NCBI GenBank assembly: GCA_902793285.1
Contig: CADBCV010000004.1
Span: 95,138 to 159,137, forward strand
Origin: Oscillospiraceae bacterium
Lineage (GTDB): Bacteria > Bacillota > Clostridia > Oscillospirales > Oscillospiraceae
DNA: 64,000 bases
Direction: 5' to 3'
Part shown: one piece after another, positions 51,895 through 60,546 of the stretch
How the letters are laid out: every line of letters starts with the position of its first letter
How positions within the stretch are numbered: the stretch's first letter is position 1
The notes under the pieces: model-generated
Told to the model about the DNA's origin: nothing
Seen by the model: only the letters and a program-made list of their open reading frames with translations
The model's database searches: none
Position numbers and translations under genes: made by a program

Positions 51895-53598
51895 TTATTT
51901 CGTCAATATCCAGTTAGCCAATCTTTTGTTTGGAGAATCCGTTGTGATCAACCCGTCATTTTTAAGGGCTTGAAGCAGATTCTTCACCTTGGACTCCTTC
52001 TTTTTTGCGTCCATTGTTGCCGGGAGTTTATCATCTAAGAGAACAAGGAATTCCCTTCTGGTTCCCTTGTGATAGGTCTCCAGATAGCTGATAATCCACT
52101 TCTTGTATGCTTCGTCGTCAAAACCTTTGTTCTTAACGTACTGGGCTTTCTCATCAATGCTTTCCGCTACCTTGGCAGAAATGTAGAGATTTGGGACCTT
52201 TCCTTCGACTACGCCCAGCTTTCGCAGGTATTTAACCGCATCCTTATTGATCGGCTCATGCTTCTGGACACGGTCAATCAGATAAACTGTGGTCAGATCA
52301 TAGCTGGGATTATCATACAAAACCCGTGTATAATTGAGATCCAGTATTTTCCCGTAAATGGTGACCTGAACCTGCCTTTTTGTAGAAAAGTCGTAGTCAG
52401 GAAGTGGGAAATATCGCTCCTGCTGGATTTTGAAAGCCCGTCTGATTCCCATGGTCTGCGTGTCAATCATGTTTAGCTTTACCATCGTCTCCGCCAAAAG
52501 CTGGTTGCGATAAAATGGTGGATTATAGCTGGGTTGGAGGATCGGTTCAATGCTGCCTGGCAGAAATGAGCCGGGATTCGTCAAGATCAGTTTATCTTCA
52601 AACTCGTTCAGATAAATGCGCCCGCCAATTGTGTAGTCTGAGTGAGCAATGCAGTTATTCATCAGCTCTCGAAGGAGCCATGTGTCATATTGTTTGATTT
52701 CATTGGGGAAAAGCGTCATCTGATTCGGCATATACCGATAGTTCAGATTGCGGATTTTTGCAAAGATCCTGTCGCTAACGGTGATATAGGGAATCTTAAA
52801 TATCTCGTAATCCTTGATTGCTTCAGAAGAATCATAGAGTCTCCATGACGCCTCCGGCGCAGCCGCAAACAGATAATCGAAATCCTCATTTCCGAGAAGG
52901 AGCATGGCTGCGTTGGTAAGCTTGCCGTTAATCATCAGCTTGAGCTTGGTCAGGAATTCAGCATCCGACATGCGGTCTACTTCTTCTGAAATATAGGGCC
53001 GATTCATTTTAAGTTTGTAGTTTTGCCGTGCCAACTGTATAGCCGCCTTATCAAGATGCGCCAAGGTCGCCCCTTCAACAAACTGTTTGGACCAATCCTT
53101 CTTTTCCTGCCCACGGATTCGATCATACTCTTCTGCTGAGAGTGCACCAAGAGATTCTCCGTTTCTGCCGTAAAAGTGATTCTTCCACCCTGTTGGAATA
53201 GCGGTTACGGCAGCGGGAATCTGAAACATGATGACCCGTTTCTTTTCACCCTCCACCACCGGATAAATCTCATATATCTCAATAAAAGAAATACTCCCTG
53301 TAGTTCCGGCAGCAATCTCCTGCTTCAAAGTTTCCAAGCCCTTGGTGTCACGATAGTCGGTGCCAAGGATCTGTTTATCCTTGTTTCGTACACCGAATAT
53401 TAGCCATCCGAACTGAATGCCCTTTAGATTCGCCTCATTGCTGATCGCAGAAAAATATTTTCCTATTTTTTCACGATCATAGTCGTTGTTGGCTTCTTTG
53501 AATTCCACGACCTCGTTTTCCCAATTGCCAATCAAATTATCCAACGTGGCCAGCAGGTCGTTCTGCTGGCTGTTCGGATCAGAATCGAAAAAGAACAT
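51895..53598 (-). CDS. AlbA_2/Schlafen-type ATP-binding protein in the BREX operon
   Basis: Protein of 567 residues. The N-terminal AlbA_2 (Schlafen core) domain has NEVVEFKEANNDYDREKIGK and GIQFGWLIFGVRNKDKQILG. The middle carries a GHKL-like ATPase part with LLRELMNNCIAHSDYTIGG and FEDKLILTNPGSFLPGSIE, then RNQLLAETMVKLNMIDTQTM. The C-terminus has winged-helix character and a final KNLLQALKNDGLIT. Such proteins occur as accessory genes in defence islands, including BREX-3. It follows brxC by 11 bp, so it is co-transcribed. Confidence 0.88.
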   Translation of the reverse strand: MFFFDSDPNSQQNDLLATLDNLIGNWENEVVEFKEANNDYDREKIGKYFSAISNEANLKGIQFGWLIFGVRNKDKQILGTDYRDTKGLETLKQEIAAGTTGSISFIEIYEIYPVVEGEKKRVIMFQIPAAVTAIPTGWKNHFYGRNGESLGALSAEEYDRIRGQEKKDWSKQFVEGATLAHLDKAAIQLARQNYKLKMNRPYISEEVDRMSDAEFLTKLKLMINGKLTNAAMLLLGNEDFDYLFAAAPEASWRLYDSSEAIKDYEIFKIPYITVSDRIFAKIRNLNYRYMPNQMTLFPNEIKQYDTWLLRELMNNCIAHSDYTIGGRIYLNEFEDKLILTNPGSFLPGSIEPILQPSYNPPFYRNQLLAETMVKLNMIDTQTMGIRRAFKIQQERYFPLPDYDFSTKRQVQVTIYGKILDLNYTRVLYDNPSYDLTTVYLIDRVQKHEPINKDAVKYLRKLGVVEGKVPNLYISAKVAESIDEKAQYVKNKGFDDEAYKKWIISYLETYHKGTRREFLVLLDDKLPATMDAKKKESKVKNLLQALKNDGLITTDSPNKRLANWILTK

Positions 53599-53609
53599 TC
53601 AGTACCTCC

Positions 53610-56600
53610 TCAGCGTTTGAGTACTATGCGTAATTTGTCCGCGTCTTTCCCCTGCGTATAATTTTGGAGAAGCTCGCTGATTTTATCCTTGAAAGTATCT
53701 ATATCACAGGGGCCAAGCGCGTCCAGCTTGTCCATGAATTCCTCAGCAGAAATGGCCACTGGCTCAAACCCTTCTAACAGCGCAGATACAGCATCAATAA
53801 AATACGTGTCAACTACATCCGGCAGCTTTCGAGTCTGGAGAAACTCTTTGATAACGGCGCGCTGCTGGGTTTTTAAATAAGACATCTGCTCTGCCAACCA
53901 TGGGTCGGATAGGGCGTTGTACAGTTTTTCCTCCCAGTCGCTTAGCAATGCATCCATTTTTTCTTCAATAGTGGTAAGAGCGCCTTGCACGACAGGATCA
54001 CCGCTGCCAAGCGTAAAGCCGCACTTGATGCACACATGGCTGGACTTTAACATGTCCGACGTAAGAGAATAACAGGGTTTAAGCCCGGATAACTCCGTAT
54101 CAATGGCATCCACCTTGGATGCAGAGAAAATGCTGAGATTCTTCAGTTTCTTTAGATTAGCAAGCTTTGTTGATGTAATCAAATCTCCCTTGCGCTGCGC
54201 GTCTAGAATACCAAGACGGCGCTTGCCGTGCTCTTCCATATAGATCTCGATATATTTTTCCTTAACCTTATCCAGAACGGATTTTACATCGGCTGCAGCT
54301 CCCTCACCATCTAGATCCTCCGGGATGGCGTCGCGGATCTCACGAAAGCTGTCTTTCGCATTTGCGAGAAGGTCCGCCAGAGAATCCAGCTCCATCTGGT
54401 CCAGATTCATCATGTAGCTTACATCCGCGGCAAGCTCATTGCGGAATGTATCATAAGCAAGCACAAGCTCAACATTCCGTATATCTTTCTCCAATTGATC
54501 GATTTCTTCTCTAGAATAGGTAAAGTTATTCAGTTTGGCTACGGTGTTAAAACGAGAGGGGAAATTGGAGAATACATCCAGAATATGCTTTCCAGAATCT
54601 TTGAAACCGGAAACGATATGGTCAGGAGCCAATGGTTCTCCCCAGAGTGTGAAGTCTCCACTCAGTTTGCTGGCCGCTTTGACCGCCGTGTTTACGGCAG
54701 CCTTGGTCTTTTCCTGCATAGAAATCAGTCCAGCTTCCCGGTTAGCCGGGTTGATGATCTGCCCAGTAGGGAGTCCAAGGACTTCAAACAGACGCACCAG
54801 TTCTGGCAGCTGAATATCCTTTGGCTTGGAAATATATTTGAAGGTCTGAAGGTCGCTTACATTGGGAACGATTTTTGCAATGTTCTCCAGATCAGATGCT
54901 GTAATGGTTTTGCCGCCGTCTATGGCAATAACTGCATTGCCCGTATGAACCATAGCCAGAAAAACCACTGGCATCAATGCATTGGAGAGCTTAAACCTCT
55001 TATCTACATAACCGTCATAAGTTTCTTCAAAAATGTCGCTGAAGTTGACAACATGACCGGCGGGCTGTTTGTTAAGCATGTCAATATAGTATTTGGCATA
55101 CTTAGAGCCTGCAACGGTAATCTTGTCATTGTCAATCAAGCCAAAGCTGTCCAGCAGCAAGTCGGCCATTTTCTCCTGCTTTCCGCCAAAGCGGTCGATG
55201 CCAGCCCGGATGATAGCCGCCTGATTATTCGCTGTGATCAGTGTTTTGAATTTGGGATACTCTGGATATTTTGCTGAAAAATAGTCATCCAGACATGTAG
55301 CCGCAGCCAAATCCATAATTTCCTTGAACGGCGTGGTGATCTTGCATTGGCCTTTCAATATTTCCACAAGAGTATGCTTCTCACCCCGATAGATCACATC
55401 GAAGCAAGTGCTTTTATTATTGCTCAGATACTTGGACAGCTTTGTGCGGTAACCTTCGGCCTTGGAAGCATAAGTCGGTTTATTTTTCTCCTCCGCCAGC
55501 TCCTGCATCATAAGTGCCGCTGCATAGAGCTTCAGGGTACTCTTAAATTCTTCATTATGGCGAAAGGCAAAGAAAACTTCATCCGATTTTTTCCCGTCCT
55601 GATAGCTGATGTCTCCATACGGAGGCAGGACATAGATATAGTAATCCTCTGGCGGCTGAGCTGTAGGACGGTTTTCAGGCGTTCCCAAGAACAAATACCC
55701 ATTTCGGAAAATGCTGTGAGAGGCCCAGTTGAGCATATGCTCGTAGATATTGAAGTTGGTTACTTTCTCCTGTGCATTCCATTCAAGGCACTTGTATACG
55801 ACCGTGAAGAAATAGCGGTTGAGCTGGTCGTCCTCAATCATGGCGGCCCGCTGCGTGATCTTCTCGTCGTAGTCGATATCCTTCTTCAGATCCAGGTAGT
55901 ATTGGCCGTTATCGTCGTTGTGCTCTACAAACTGGCCGGAAACCGTGGTCATGATGTCTTTCATAACCACGTACACTATGCCCTGCAAAGTCTCGGAGCT
56001 CTGATCCGGCATACCGTTAAGATAAAGGCAAAGATCATCTCGAAGGTCTTCTGTTGTCAAACCAGCCCGGATACTGATATCGCCGGTGGTCAGGCGGTGG
56101 ACGCTCAGTGCATATATGATTTTGATTGCCAACGGTTTATATAGCTTTTTAGGGAAGGAGTGTTGCAAGATGTCCTCCAGCTTGCCACTCTTGTCAATCA
56201 CTTCCTTGATATCCGCCTTAGAGCGAAGCGCGCTGTTGCTCTTGATAAAAGGCCAGTATGTGTCAAAGGAGATAATACAGGGAGCTTCTTCATCGACATC
56301 ATCGTTAAGTCTACTCTGAACGAGCTGGCTGATGCTCTTGAGAACCTCTCGATTCTCCACAGAAATCATTTTATTAAAAACTTCAATATAAGCCGGATGG
56401 ATCGGGAACAAATCTACATACTGTTCCAGGTTTTCAGCCATGTTGGAATAAAGACTGCAAAACTTCTGCAAATGCTGGCGTATCCATGCTTTTTGTTCGT
56501 CGTTCTTTTTCAGGATTCGTTCAGATACGACATAAGCGGTGTCCTGCTTCTGGATAATCATCTGCTCAAATCGCTTATGGACTTTATTCAAAGTATCGGA

Positions 56601-57292
56601 AACGAAAGAGAAATTGGGATTATCGAAGAGCTGCTCCTGGACACCGCATACTATACGGAAGCGGGAATTGGTACAAACTTCACCCAATTCGCGCAGAAAA
56701 CCGAAGTCAAGTTTTACTTCCTGCTCTTTTCTGCCGCCGAGATAATCCAACATCTCATCGATTACTACGAGGTAGCCTTTGTCTTCGCCGTATTTTCCGG
56801 CAAAGAGTACCATCATATCGTTGAGAATACCTTTGTTATTGACGATTTCATTTTGCGCCGGATAGGAAAAGTCAATTCCGCGTGCTTTGAAATCTTCTTT
56901 AATTTTACTGAGGATAATATCGCGCAGCGACATAGTAGATGCGCCGATTTCAATACGCAAGACTTCAAATTTGCCTGCGATTATTTCCGCGTCCTTGGCA
57001 AATTTTTGTTTTGCACCATGCTGAGATAACCTGCATCATGTGCAACTGCGGAAATGAGAGACATCAGGTGAGATTTACCTGTGCCATAGTTACCGACTAG
57101 CAGGATACCTTTGTTATCATTAAATTCTTCAAACTGGAGCTGGCCAATCATGTTATCAGCAATACGCTTCTCCATGTCATCAGACATGACATAGCTGCGT
57201 ACCAGTTTTTCTTCTTCAGATGTTTTATTGGCATCCGTCAATTGGATGACGGTGGTAATCGGATTAAAACTGATAAGCTGAGAGTATTTCAT
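53610..57292 (-). pseudogene. brxC: brxC/pglY ATPase split by a -1 frame change
   Basis: BrxC is the large P-loop ATPase of BREX. The first frame starts at 57292 (GGAGGAAGCAAG before ATG) and reads KYSQLISFNPITTVIQLTD with Walker A GNYGTGKS at residues 67-74; it stops at 56981 after KNLPRTRK. The correct continuation is in the -1 frame: AKDAEIIAGKFEVLRIEIGA and on for ~1115 more residues to 53610, including VVIDEMLDYLGGRKEQEV (Walker B). The joint is at 56999-57007. Full length would be about 1226 residues, normal for BrxC. Without a frameshift, neither part is a working ATPase. Confidence 0.88.
56999..57007 (-). promoter_or_regulatory. Slippery sequence at the brxC frame break
   Basis: On the coding (minus) strand the joint is AAC AAA AAT TTG CCA. 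It contains A AAT TTG, which fits the X XXY YYZ pattern for -1 slippage; one step back gives AAA TTT GCC and the correct BrxC frame. The A5-T3 tract is equally a place where single-base indels arise. No clear downstream pseudoknot was identified by eye. Confidence 0.6.
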
Positions 57293-57303
57293 CTTGCTTC
57301 CTC

Positions 57304-57750
57304 CTACCTGACAATTACAACTTGATTGTTCGCACAATCATATTCGTGATAATCTGGATTACCGAATTCTCCATATATAAGCTTTGAGAGGCTAACGCTG
57401 CCCGGCCATTTGACAATCAACGGATACTGTCGTGCCCGATCACAAAAGATTTTGAGGACGTCGATCTTATATCTGGGATCGAAAAGCATTTCAAAATCTG
57501 TCACTAAGATTAGTTCGGGCTTGGCCAACAGTTTATGCATTTCTTTTTCAACATATAAGGCGCGCTCTTCCGGCTTGTATTGCAATAATGCTTTTGAAAG
57601 CGATAAATTAACACGAAGTTCGTGATAACCAGCATCAGAAATTCTTTTCCATGTTCGAGAAGAGTTTGTACAAACGATTACAGGCATTCCTTTGGCAGAT
57701 CTGTAATAATCCGTTGTGACTGTTGGGGCTCTTAGTTCAATCGTCTTCAC
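57304..57750 (-). CDS. brxF: BrxF-like protein
   Basis: Protein of 148 residues just upstream of brxC (12-bp gap). It looks like a small NTPase-like fold: VIVCTNSSRTWKRISDAGYH where a P-loop would be (degenerate), then LILVTDFEMLFDPRYKIDVL resembling a Walker B strand, and YPLIVKWPGSVSLSKLIYGE. BrxF is the first gene of BREX type 3. The likely start is GTG at 57750, overlapping the regulator by 14 bases; an ATG 21 codons later is an alternative. Confidence 0.72.
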   Translation of the reverse strand: MKTIELRAPTVTTDYYRSAKGMPVIVCTNSSRTWKRISDAGYHELRVNLSLSKALLQYKPEERALYVEKEMHKLLAKPELILVTDFEMLFDPRYKIDVLKIFCDRARQYPLIVKWPGSVSLSKLIYGEFGNPDYHEYDCANNQVVIVR

Positions 57751-57961
57751 CCCCTACAGAATCCGGAACAATCTCCATGATGTCATCCATCTTGCAGCCG
57801 AGCCGATTACAAATCTTCACTAGGACATCGACACGAACAGATTCATTTTTGCCGAGTTTTGCCATTGCATTGGAGGAAATCCCGGCTTCTTCACGGAGCT
57901 TGGTTTTGTTGATGTTTTTATCAATCATCAGTTTCCACAGTTTGTTATAAGAAATTGACAT
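57737..57961 (-). CDS. XRE-family regulator heading the BREX operon
   Basis: Small helix-turn-helix protein of 74 residues: MSISYNKLWKLMIDKNINKT, then KLREEAGISSNAMAKLGKN with the recognition helix and LVKICNRLGCKMDDIMEIVP. Same class as the XRE protein at 32720. GAGGAGGAAAATTC precedes the ATG. It is the first gene after the promoter at 58014 and probably represses the whole operon. Confidence 0.85.
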   Translation of the reverse strand: MSISYNKLWKLMIDKNINKTKLREEAGISSNAMAKLGKNESVRVDVLVKICNRLGCKMDDIMEIVPDSVGGEDD

Positions 57962-58013
57962 GAATTTTCCTCCTCGTTGCAGAGCAAAAGCAGCCTAAAA
58001 TTTGACAATTATT

Positions 58014-58088
58014 ATTATACCCCAAAGCGCATCATTTTTCAACGAGTATCTCAAGAACTCAAAGAAATATCTCAAATGTCAACGAGTA
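58014..58088 (-). promoter_or_regulatory. BREX operon promoter with direct-repeat operators
   Basis: Minus strand: TTGAAA (58042-58037), 17 bp, TATAAT (58019-58014). Two direct repeats overlap and precede the -35: TACTCGTTGA at 58048-58039 and 58088-58079 (40 bp apart), and TTGAGATA at 58054-58047 and 58075-58068. They are the natural binding sites for the XRE protein. Confidence 0.75.
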
Positions 58089-58109
58089 CAAACTTTTACG
58101 TTCTTTTAA

Positions 58110-58155
58110 AAACGATTAGACTCTTCCCCAATTCTGAAGGAGAGTCTAATCGTTT
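58110..58155. terminator. Terminator upstream of the BREX promoter
   Basis: AAACGATTAGACTCT (58110-58124) pairs perfectly with AGAGTCTAATCGTTT (58141-58155), with T6 following on the plus side and TTTTAAA on the other. Confidence 0.8.
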
Positions 58156-58158
58156 TTT

Positions 58159-58217
58159 GTTTTCATGCAAGTGTGTGTCTTTGACATGCGTCCCCACGTC
58201 CACACTTGCATGAAAAC
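58159..58217. repeat. 17-bp perfect inverted repeat
   Basis: GTTTTCATGCAAGTGTG (58159-58175) and CACACTTGCATGAAAAC (58201-58217) with a 25-base interval. It directly borders a GC-rich gene-free block and could be a boundary, transfer-origin or binding element. Confidence 0.65.
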
Positions 58218-58713
58218 AGATGGCGGCAGCGGCCATGTTCCCCCGCGATGAACATGGTGCTGTCGGCATCCGGGAGGGTTCCAAGGGAGGGCGGAGTCCT
58301 CCTTTGGCGAACGATCTTGCTTGCAAGGTCTAGTGAGTTATACCTTCCGGCGCACGGCGGACGCGAAAGGTGGATGCGGCTTACAGGCAGCCAGCTTTCA
58401 CGTCAGCCAGGGCGGAGGATTCTGCGAGCCGCAGCGAGCAGAATGCTTCGCCCGATAAAGTCAGGGGGATGATCTGACCGTAGTCAGATCGTTCCCCGGA
58501 CGGTGCGCCGGGAGGGATATAAAGCCCCCGTCCCGCCGCAGCGACATCGCAGCCCCGGTTTTGCATACGGTTTCCAGCGTTGCTGTCAAAGATGCCCTTT
58601 GTTGGTGGCAGTTTCCCGGCAGTTGATACCAAAACCGTGTTCAAGTGATATCACGCTTCTTGACCACGGCGGCCATGACACCAAACCGAACCTTCGTTGA
58701 TACCACGTTGGTA
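58218..58713. other. GC-rich gene-free block
   Basis: About 500 bp, clearly richer in GC than its surroundings. Frames are open for up to 87 codons on the minus strand but start with TTG without a ribosome site and show no domain. GATCTGACCGTAGTCAGATC (58472-58491) is an inverted repeat. It may be a transfer origin or a structured RNA of the element, but I recognise neither. Confidence 0.4.
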
Positions 58714-59430
58714 TCATTCTTCCTCGTGTTCGACATCAATCCAGTAATCAAGCGTGTCCCAGTGCAGGCTGGCTCTGAAATGTTGCAGCGCTTCCTGCTC
58801 AAGCTCATCCGCGCGGGTACGTGTCAAAAGGAAGTGTTCAGCAGCTTTCCTTTGGGGTACTTCATCATCAAACGGATATCCAAAGCGATAGCAGAGGTAC
58901 TTCTTTTCACGCGGTTCAAGAGAATTGACCGAGCGGCAGATTTCTTCTGATGTTTCTCGCGCAAGCGCCATTGGCTCCGGGCGTTTCTTGTATTCATCGG
59001 GCCGAAGACGCAGGTTTATGTGCGGAGGCTCTTCCTCTTCCTGCTTATCCTCCTCCACGCGGAAACCTTCATTTTCCTCTTTGATGTCTGAAAAGTATTC
59101 TCTCTCAAGATCTGCCAACTTGTTCTCAATGCATTTTCCGGCAAGCGTAAGTAGCTTTGTTCCGTAAGAAGGCTTAAACGCAATGATCGCTCTCCACATG
59201 CCTTCCCTCGCGGCCTGCATGAGATCGTCCAAATCTACAGAATACTCCTGTGTATTCTTAAATGCTTTGTTCCAGACTTTGCGAGCCCTCTCCGCGAGAA
59301 AAACTTCATTGCGCCAGATCAGCACATCCATCGCATGTCCGCTGCCGGCCTGTGCCAGCGCGCATAGCTCCTCGTTGCTGATCGTCTTCCACTCCGGCGG
59401 GACATACGGTTTTATTTCCAGATCGCTCAT
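58714..59430 (-). CDS. Sigma-70-like factor of the mobile element
   Basis: Protein of 238 residues. Region-2-like part: ELCALAQAGSGHAMDVLIWR, DLDDLMQAAREGMWRAIIAF and KPSYGTKLLTLAGKCIENKL. An acidic linker (KEENEGFRVEEDKQEEEE) leads to a region-4-like part with SLEPREKKYLCYRFGYPFDD and RKAAEHFLLTRTRADELEQE. Such diverged sigma-like proteins are typical of integrative elements in gut Clostridia. It overlaps the preceding XRE gene by four bases, so the two are expressed together. Confidence 0.82.
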   Translation of the reverse strand: MSDLEIKPYVPPEWKTISNEELCALAQAGSGHAMDVLIWRNEVFLAERARKVWNKAFKNTQEYSVDLDDLMQAAREGMWRAIIAFKPSYGTKLLTLAGKCIENKLADLEREYFSDIKEENEGFRVEEDKQEEEEPPHINLRLRPDEYKKRPEPMALARETSEEICRSVNSLEPREKKYLCYRFGYPFDDEVPQRKAAEHFLLTRTRADELEQEALQHFRASLHWDTLDYWIDVEHEEE

Positions 59431-60260
59431 TCTTTTTTCTGCGCGGCTATACGCGCGATGCTGATGAAAGCAGACAGCAGCTCATCTGAAATCCGGTCAC
59501 TGATCTCCGGGAGATAAGCAAGGCTCTGCCGGAATCTCTCGGCAAACTCCTCTTCGGAAACATGCATGAGCTGCGAAGCCTCGCCGCCCTTGGTGAAATG
59601 CTCGACCGTGTTTTGAAAAGCTTCCCGTGTCAGCTTTTTCATTTCCTCCACCCGCGACGGGAATTCCTTTTTCAGCCGAACAATGATGCTCCGAAACTCC
59701 GCTTGCATTTGCGTGAGCTCTGTTTCATACAGCGGTGTGGACATGGCGGAAACGATCTTGCTCGTCTTTCTCGCCGCACCCCGCAGCTTGGCATCTTCCT
59801 TCCCGATACGTCCCACCACCTCGCTGACCGATGCATACAGCTGATTGCGTGCAGCATATCCGGCCGCCATGGTTTCGTCAAAAAAGTCCGCGACATGGTT
59901 GCTTAGAACTGCGAACTGTGGATCTTCCAGCAGCAGGTTGACCACCTGAACATTGACAGCGCCGGTGTAAAGATTCCGGGCTGCCTGAATGGAAAGCCCC
60001 AGCTCTTCAATATCGTAATTCTTCCGGTCGGGAATATCCGTCAGACCGAGAAGAAAATCTGTGGACACGGAGAAAAATTGTGCCAAGGCCTGTACCGCCT
60101 CGTCCGACACCTTCTTGTTTTTGTTGTTCTCGATGCGTCCAAGCAGGCTTTCATCGACGCCGCTTCGTTCAGCAAGCTCCTTTCGCGTCAGCCCCCATTC
60201 CTCGCGCAGATCGCGCACCCGGTCGCAGAGTTTCCCAGGCAGATATGTTTTCTGCTTCAT
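59427..60260 (-). CDS. XRE-family repressor with long C-terminal domain
   Basis: Protein of 277 residues. N-terminal helix-turn-helix (KLCDRVRDLREEWGLTRKEL, AERSGVDESLLGRIENNKN, then ALAQFFSVSTDFLLGLTD), followed by ~190 residues of helical sequence with AAGYAARNQLYASVSEVVGR and heptad-like RLKKEFPSRVEEMKKLTREA. It is divergent from a 36-residue gene, with paired operators between them at 60321-60388, and is the likely ligand of those sites. Confidence 0.85.
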   Translation of the reverse strand: MKQKTYLPGKLCDRVRDLREEWGLTRKELAERSGVDESLLGRIENNKNKKVSDEAVQALAQFFSVSTDFLLGLTDIPDRKNYDIEELGLSIQAARNLYTGAVNVQVVNLLLEDPQFAVLSNHVADFFDETMAAGYAARNQLYASVSEVVGRIGKEDAKLRGAARKTSKIVSAMSTPLYETELTQMQAEFRSIIVRLKKEFPSRVEEMKKLTREAFQNTVEHFTKGGEASQLMHVSEEEFAERFRQSLAYLPEISDRISDELLSAFISIARIAAQKKE

Positions 60261-60310
60261 TCGATTTGCCTCCTCTCGACAGCCGGAAGTATCCTGCTGT
60301 CATCTTCTAT

Positions 60311-60400
60311 TATACAAGAAAACTTGTCCCAAAAGTTTCTCTTGATTTGGCGCCGTTCGGCAACCGGGGGAAACTTTTGGGACAAGTTATATGTTAGACT
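60311..60400. promoter_or_regulatory. Divergent promoters with identical operators in mirror arrangement
   Basis: The 18-mer AACTTGTCCCAAAAGTTT (60321-60338) recurs exactly inverted at 60371-60388. Each copy is itself nearly palindromic (ACTTGTCCCAAAAGT). On both strands the operator is followed, at identical spacing of 6 bases, by a -10 hexamer: TATAAT for the XRE gene (60314-60309 on the minus strand) and TAGACT for the 36-residue gene (60395-60400). Each operator covers the -35 and spacer, so both promoters should respond alike. Confidence 0.8.
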
Positions 60401-60432
60401 GTGTACAGAGAGAAAAAAGGAGGCGCACAAAA

Positions 60433-60543
60433 ATGAAAGGATATTATGCAGGAAACGGGTATTACGGTTATGTGGATGGGCGCTATGTGCTGTTCAGCAG
60501 CGAGAGCGATTATTACGAGATGATGGAAGACGAAGCCGCATAA
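60433..60543 (+). CDS. 36-residue Tyr/Gly-rich microprotein
   Basis: MKGYYAGNGYYGYVDGRYVL followed by FSSESDYYEMMEDEAA. AAAGGAGGCGCACAAAA gives a strong ribosome site, and a repressed promoter lies upstream, so translation is well supported despite the size. Eight Tyr in 36 residues and an acidic end are striking. The function is unknown. It lies 3 bp from the stop of the convergent WYL gene, so the two genes meet tail to tail. Confidence 0.75.
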   Translation: MKGYYAGNGYYGYVDGRYVLFSSESDYYEMMEDEAA

Positions 60544-60546
60544 GGT

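Noticed and set aside
42223-57961. DISARM as the identity of the large operon
   Set aside because: PglZ, BrxC and the BREX-3 order are present, and no drmA/drmB pair with DUF1998 was seen.
58381-58644. 87-codon minus-strand frame in the GC-rich block
   Set aside because: Starts with TTG, no ribosome site, no recognisable domain; not enough to call a gene, though conservation could change this.
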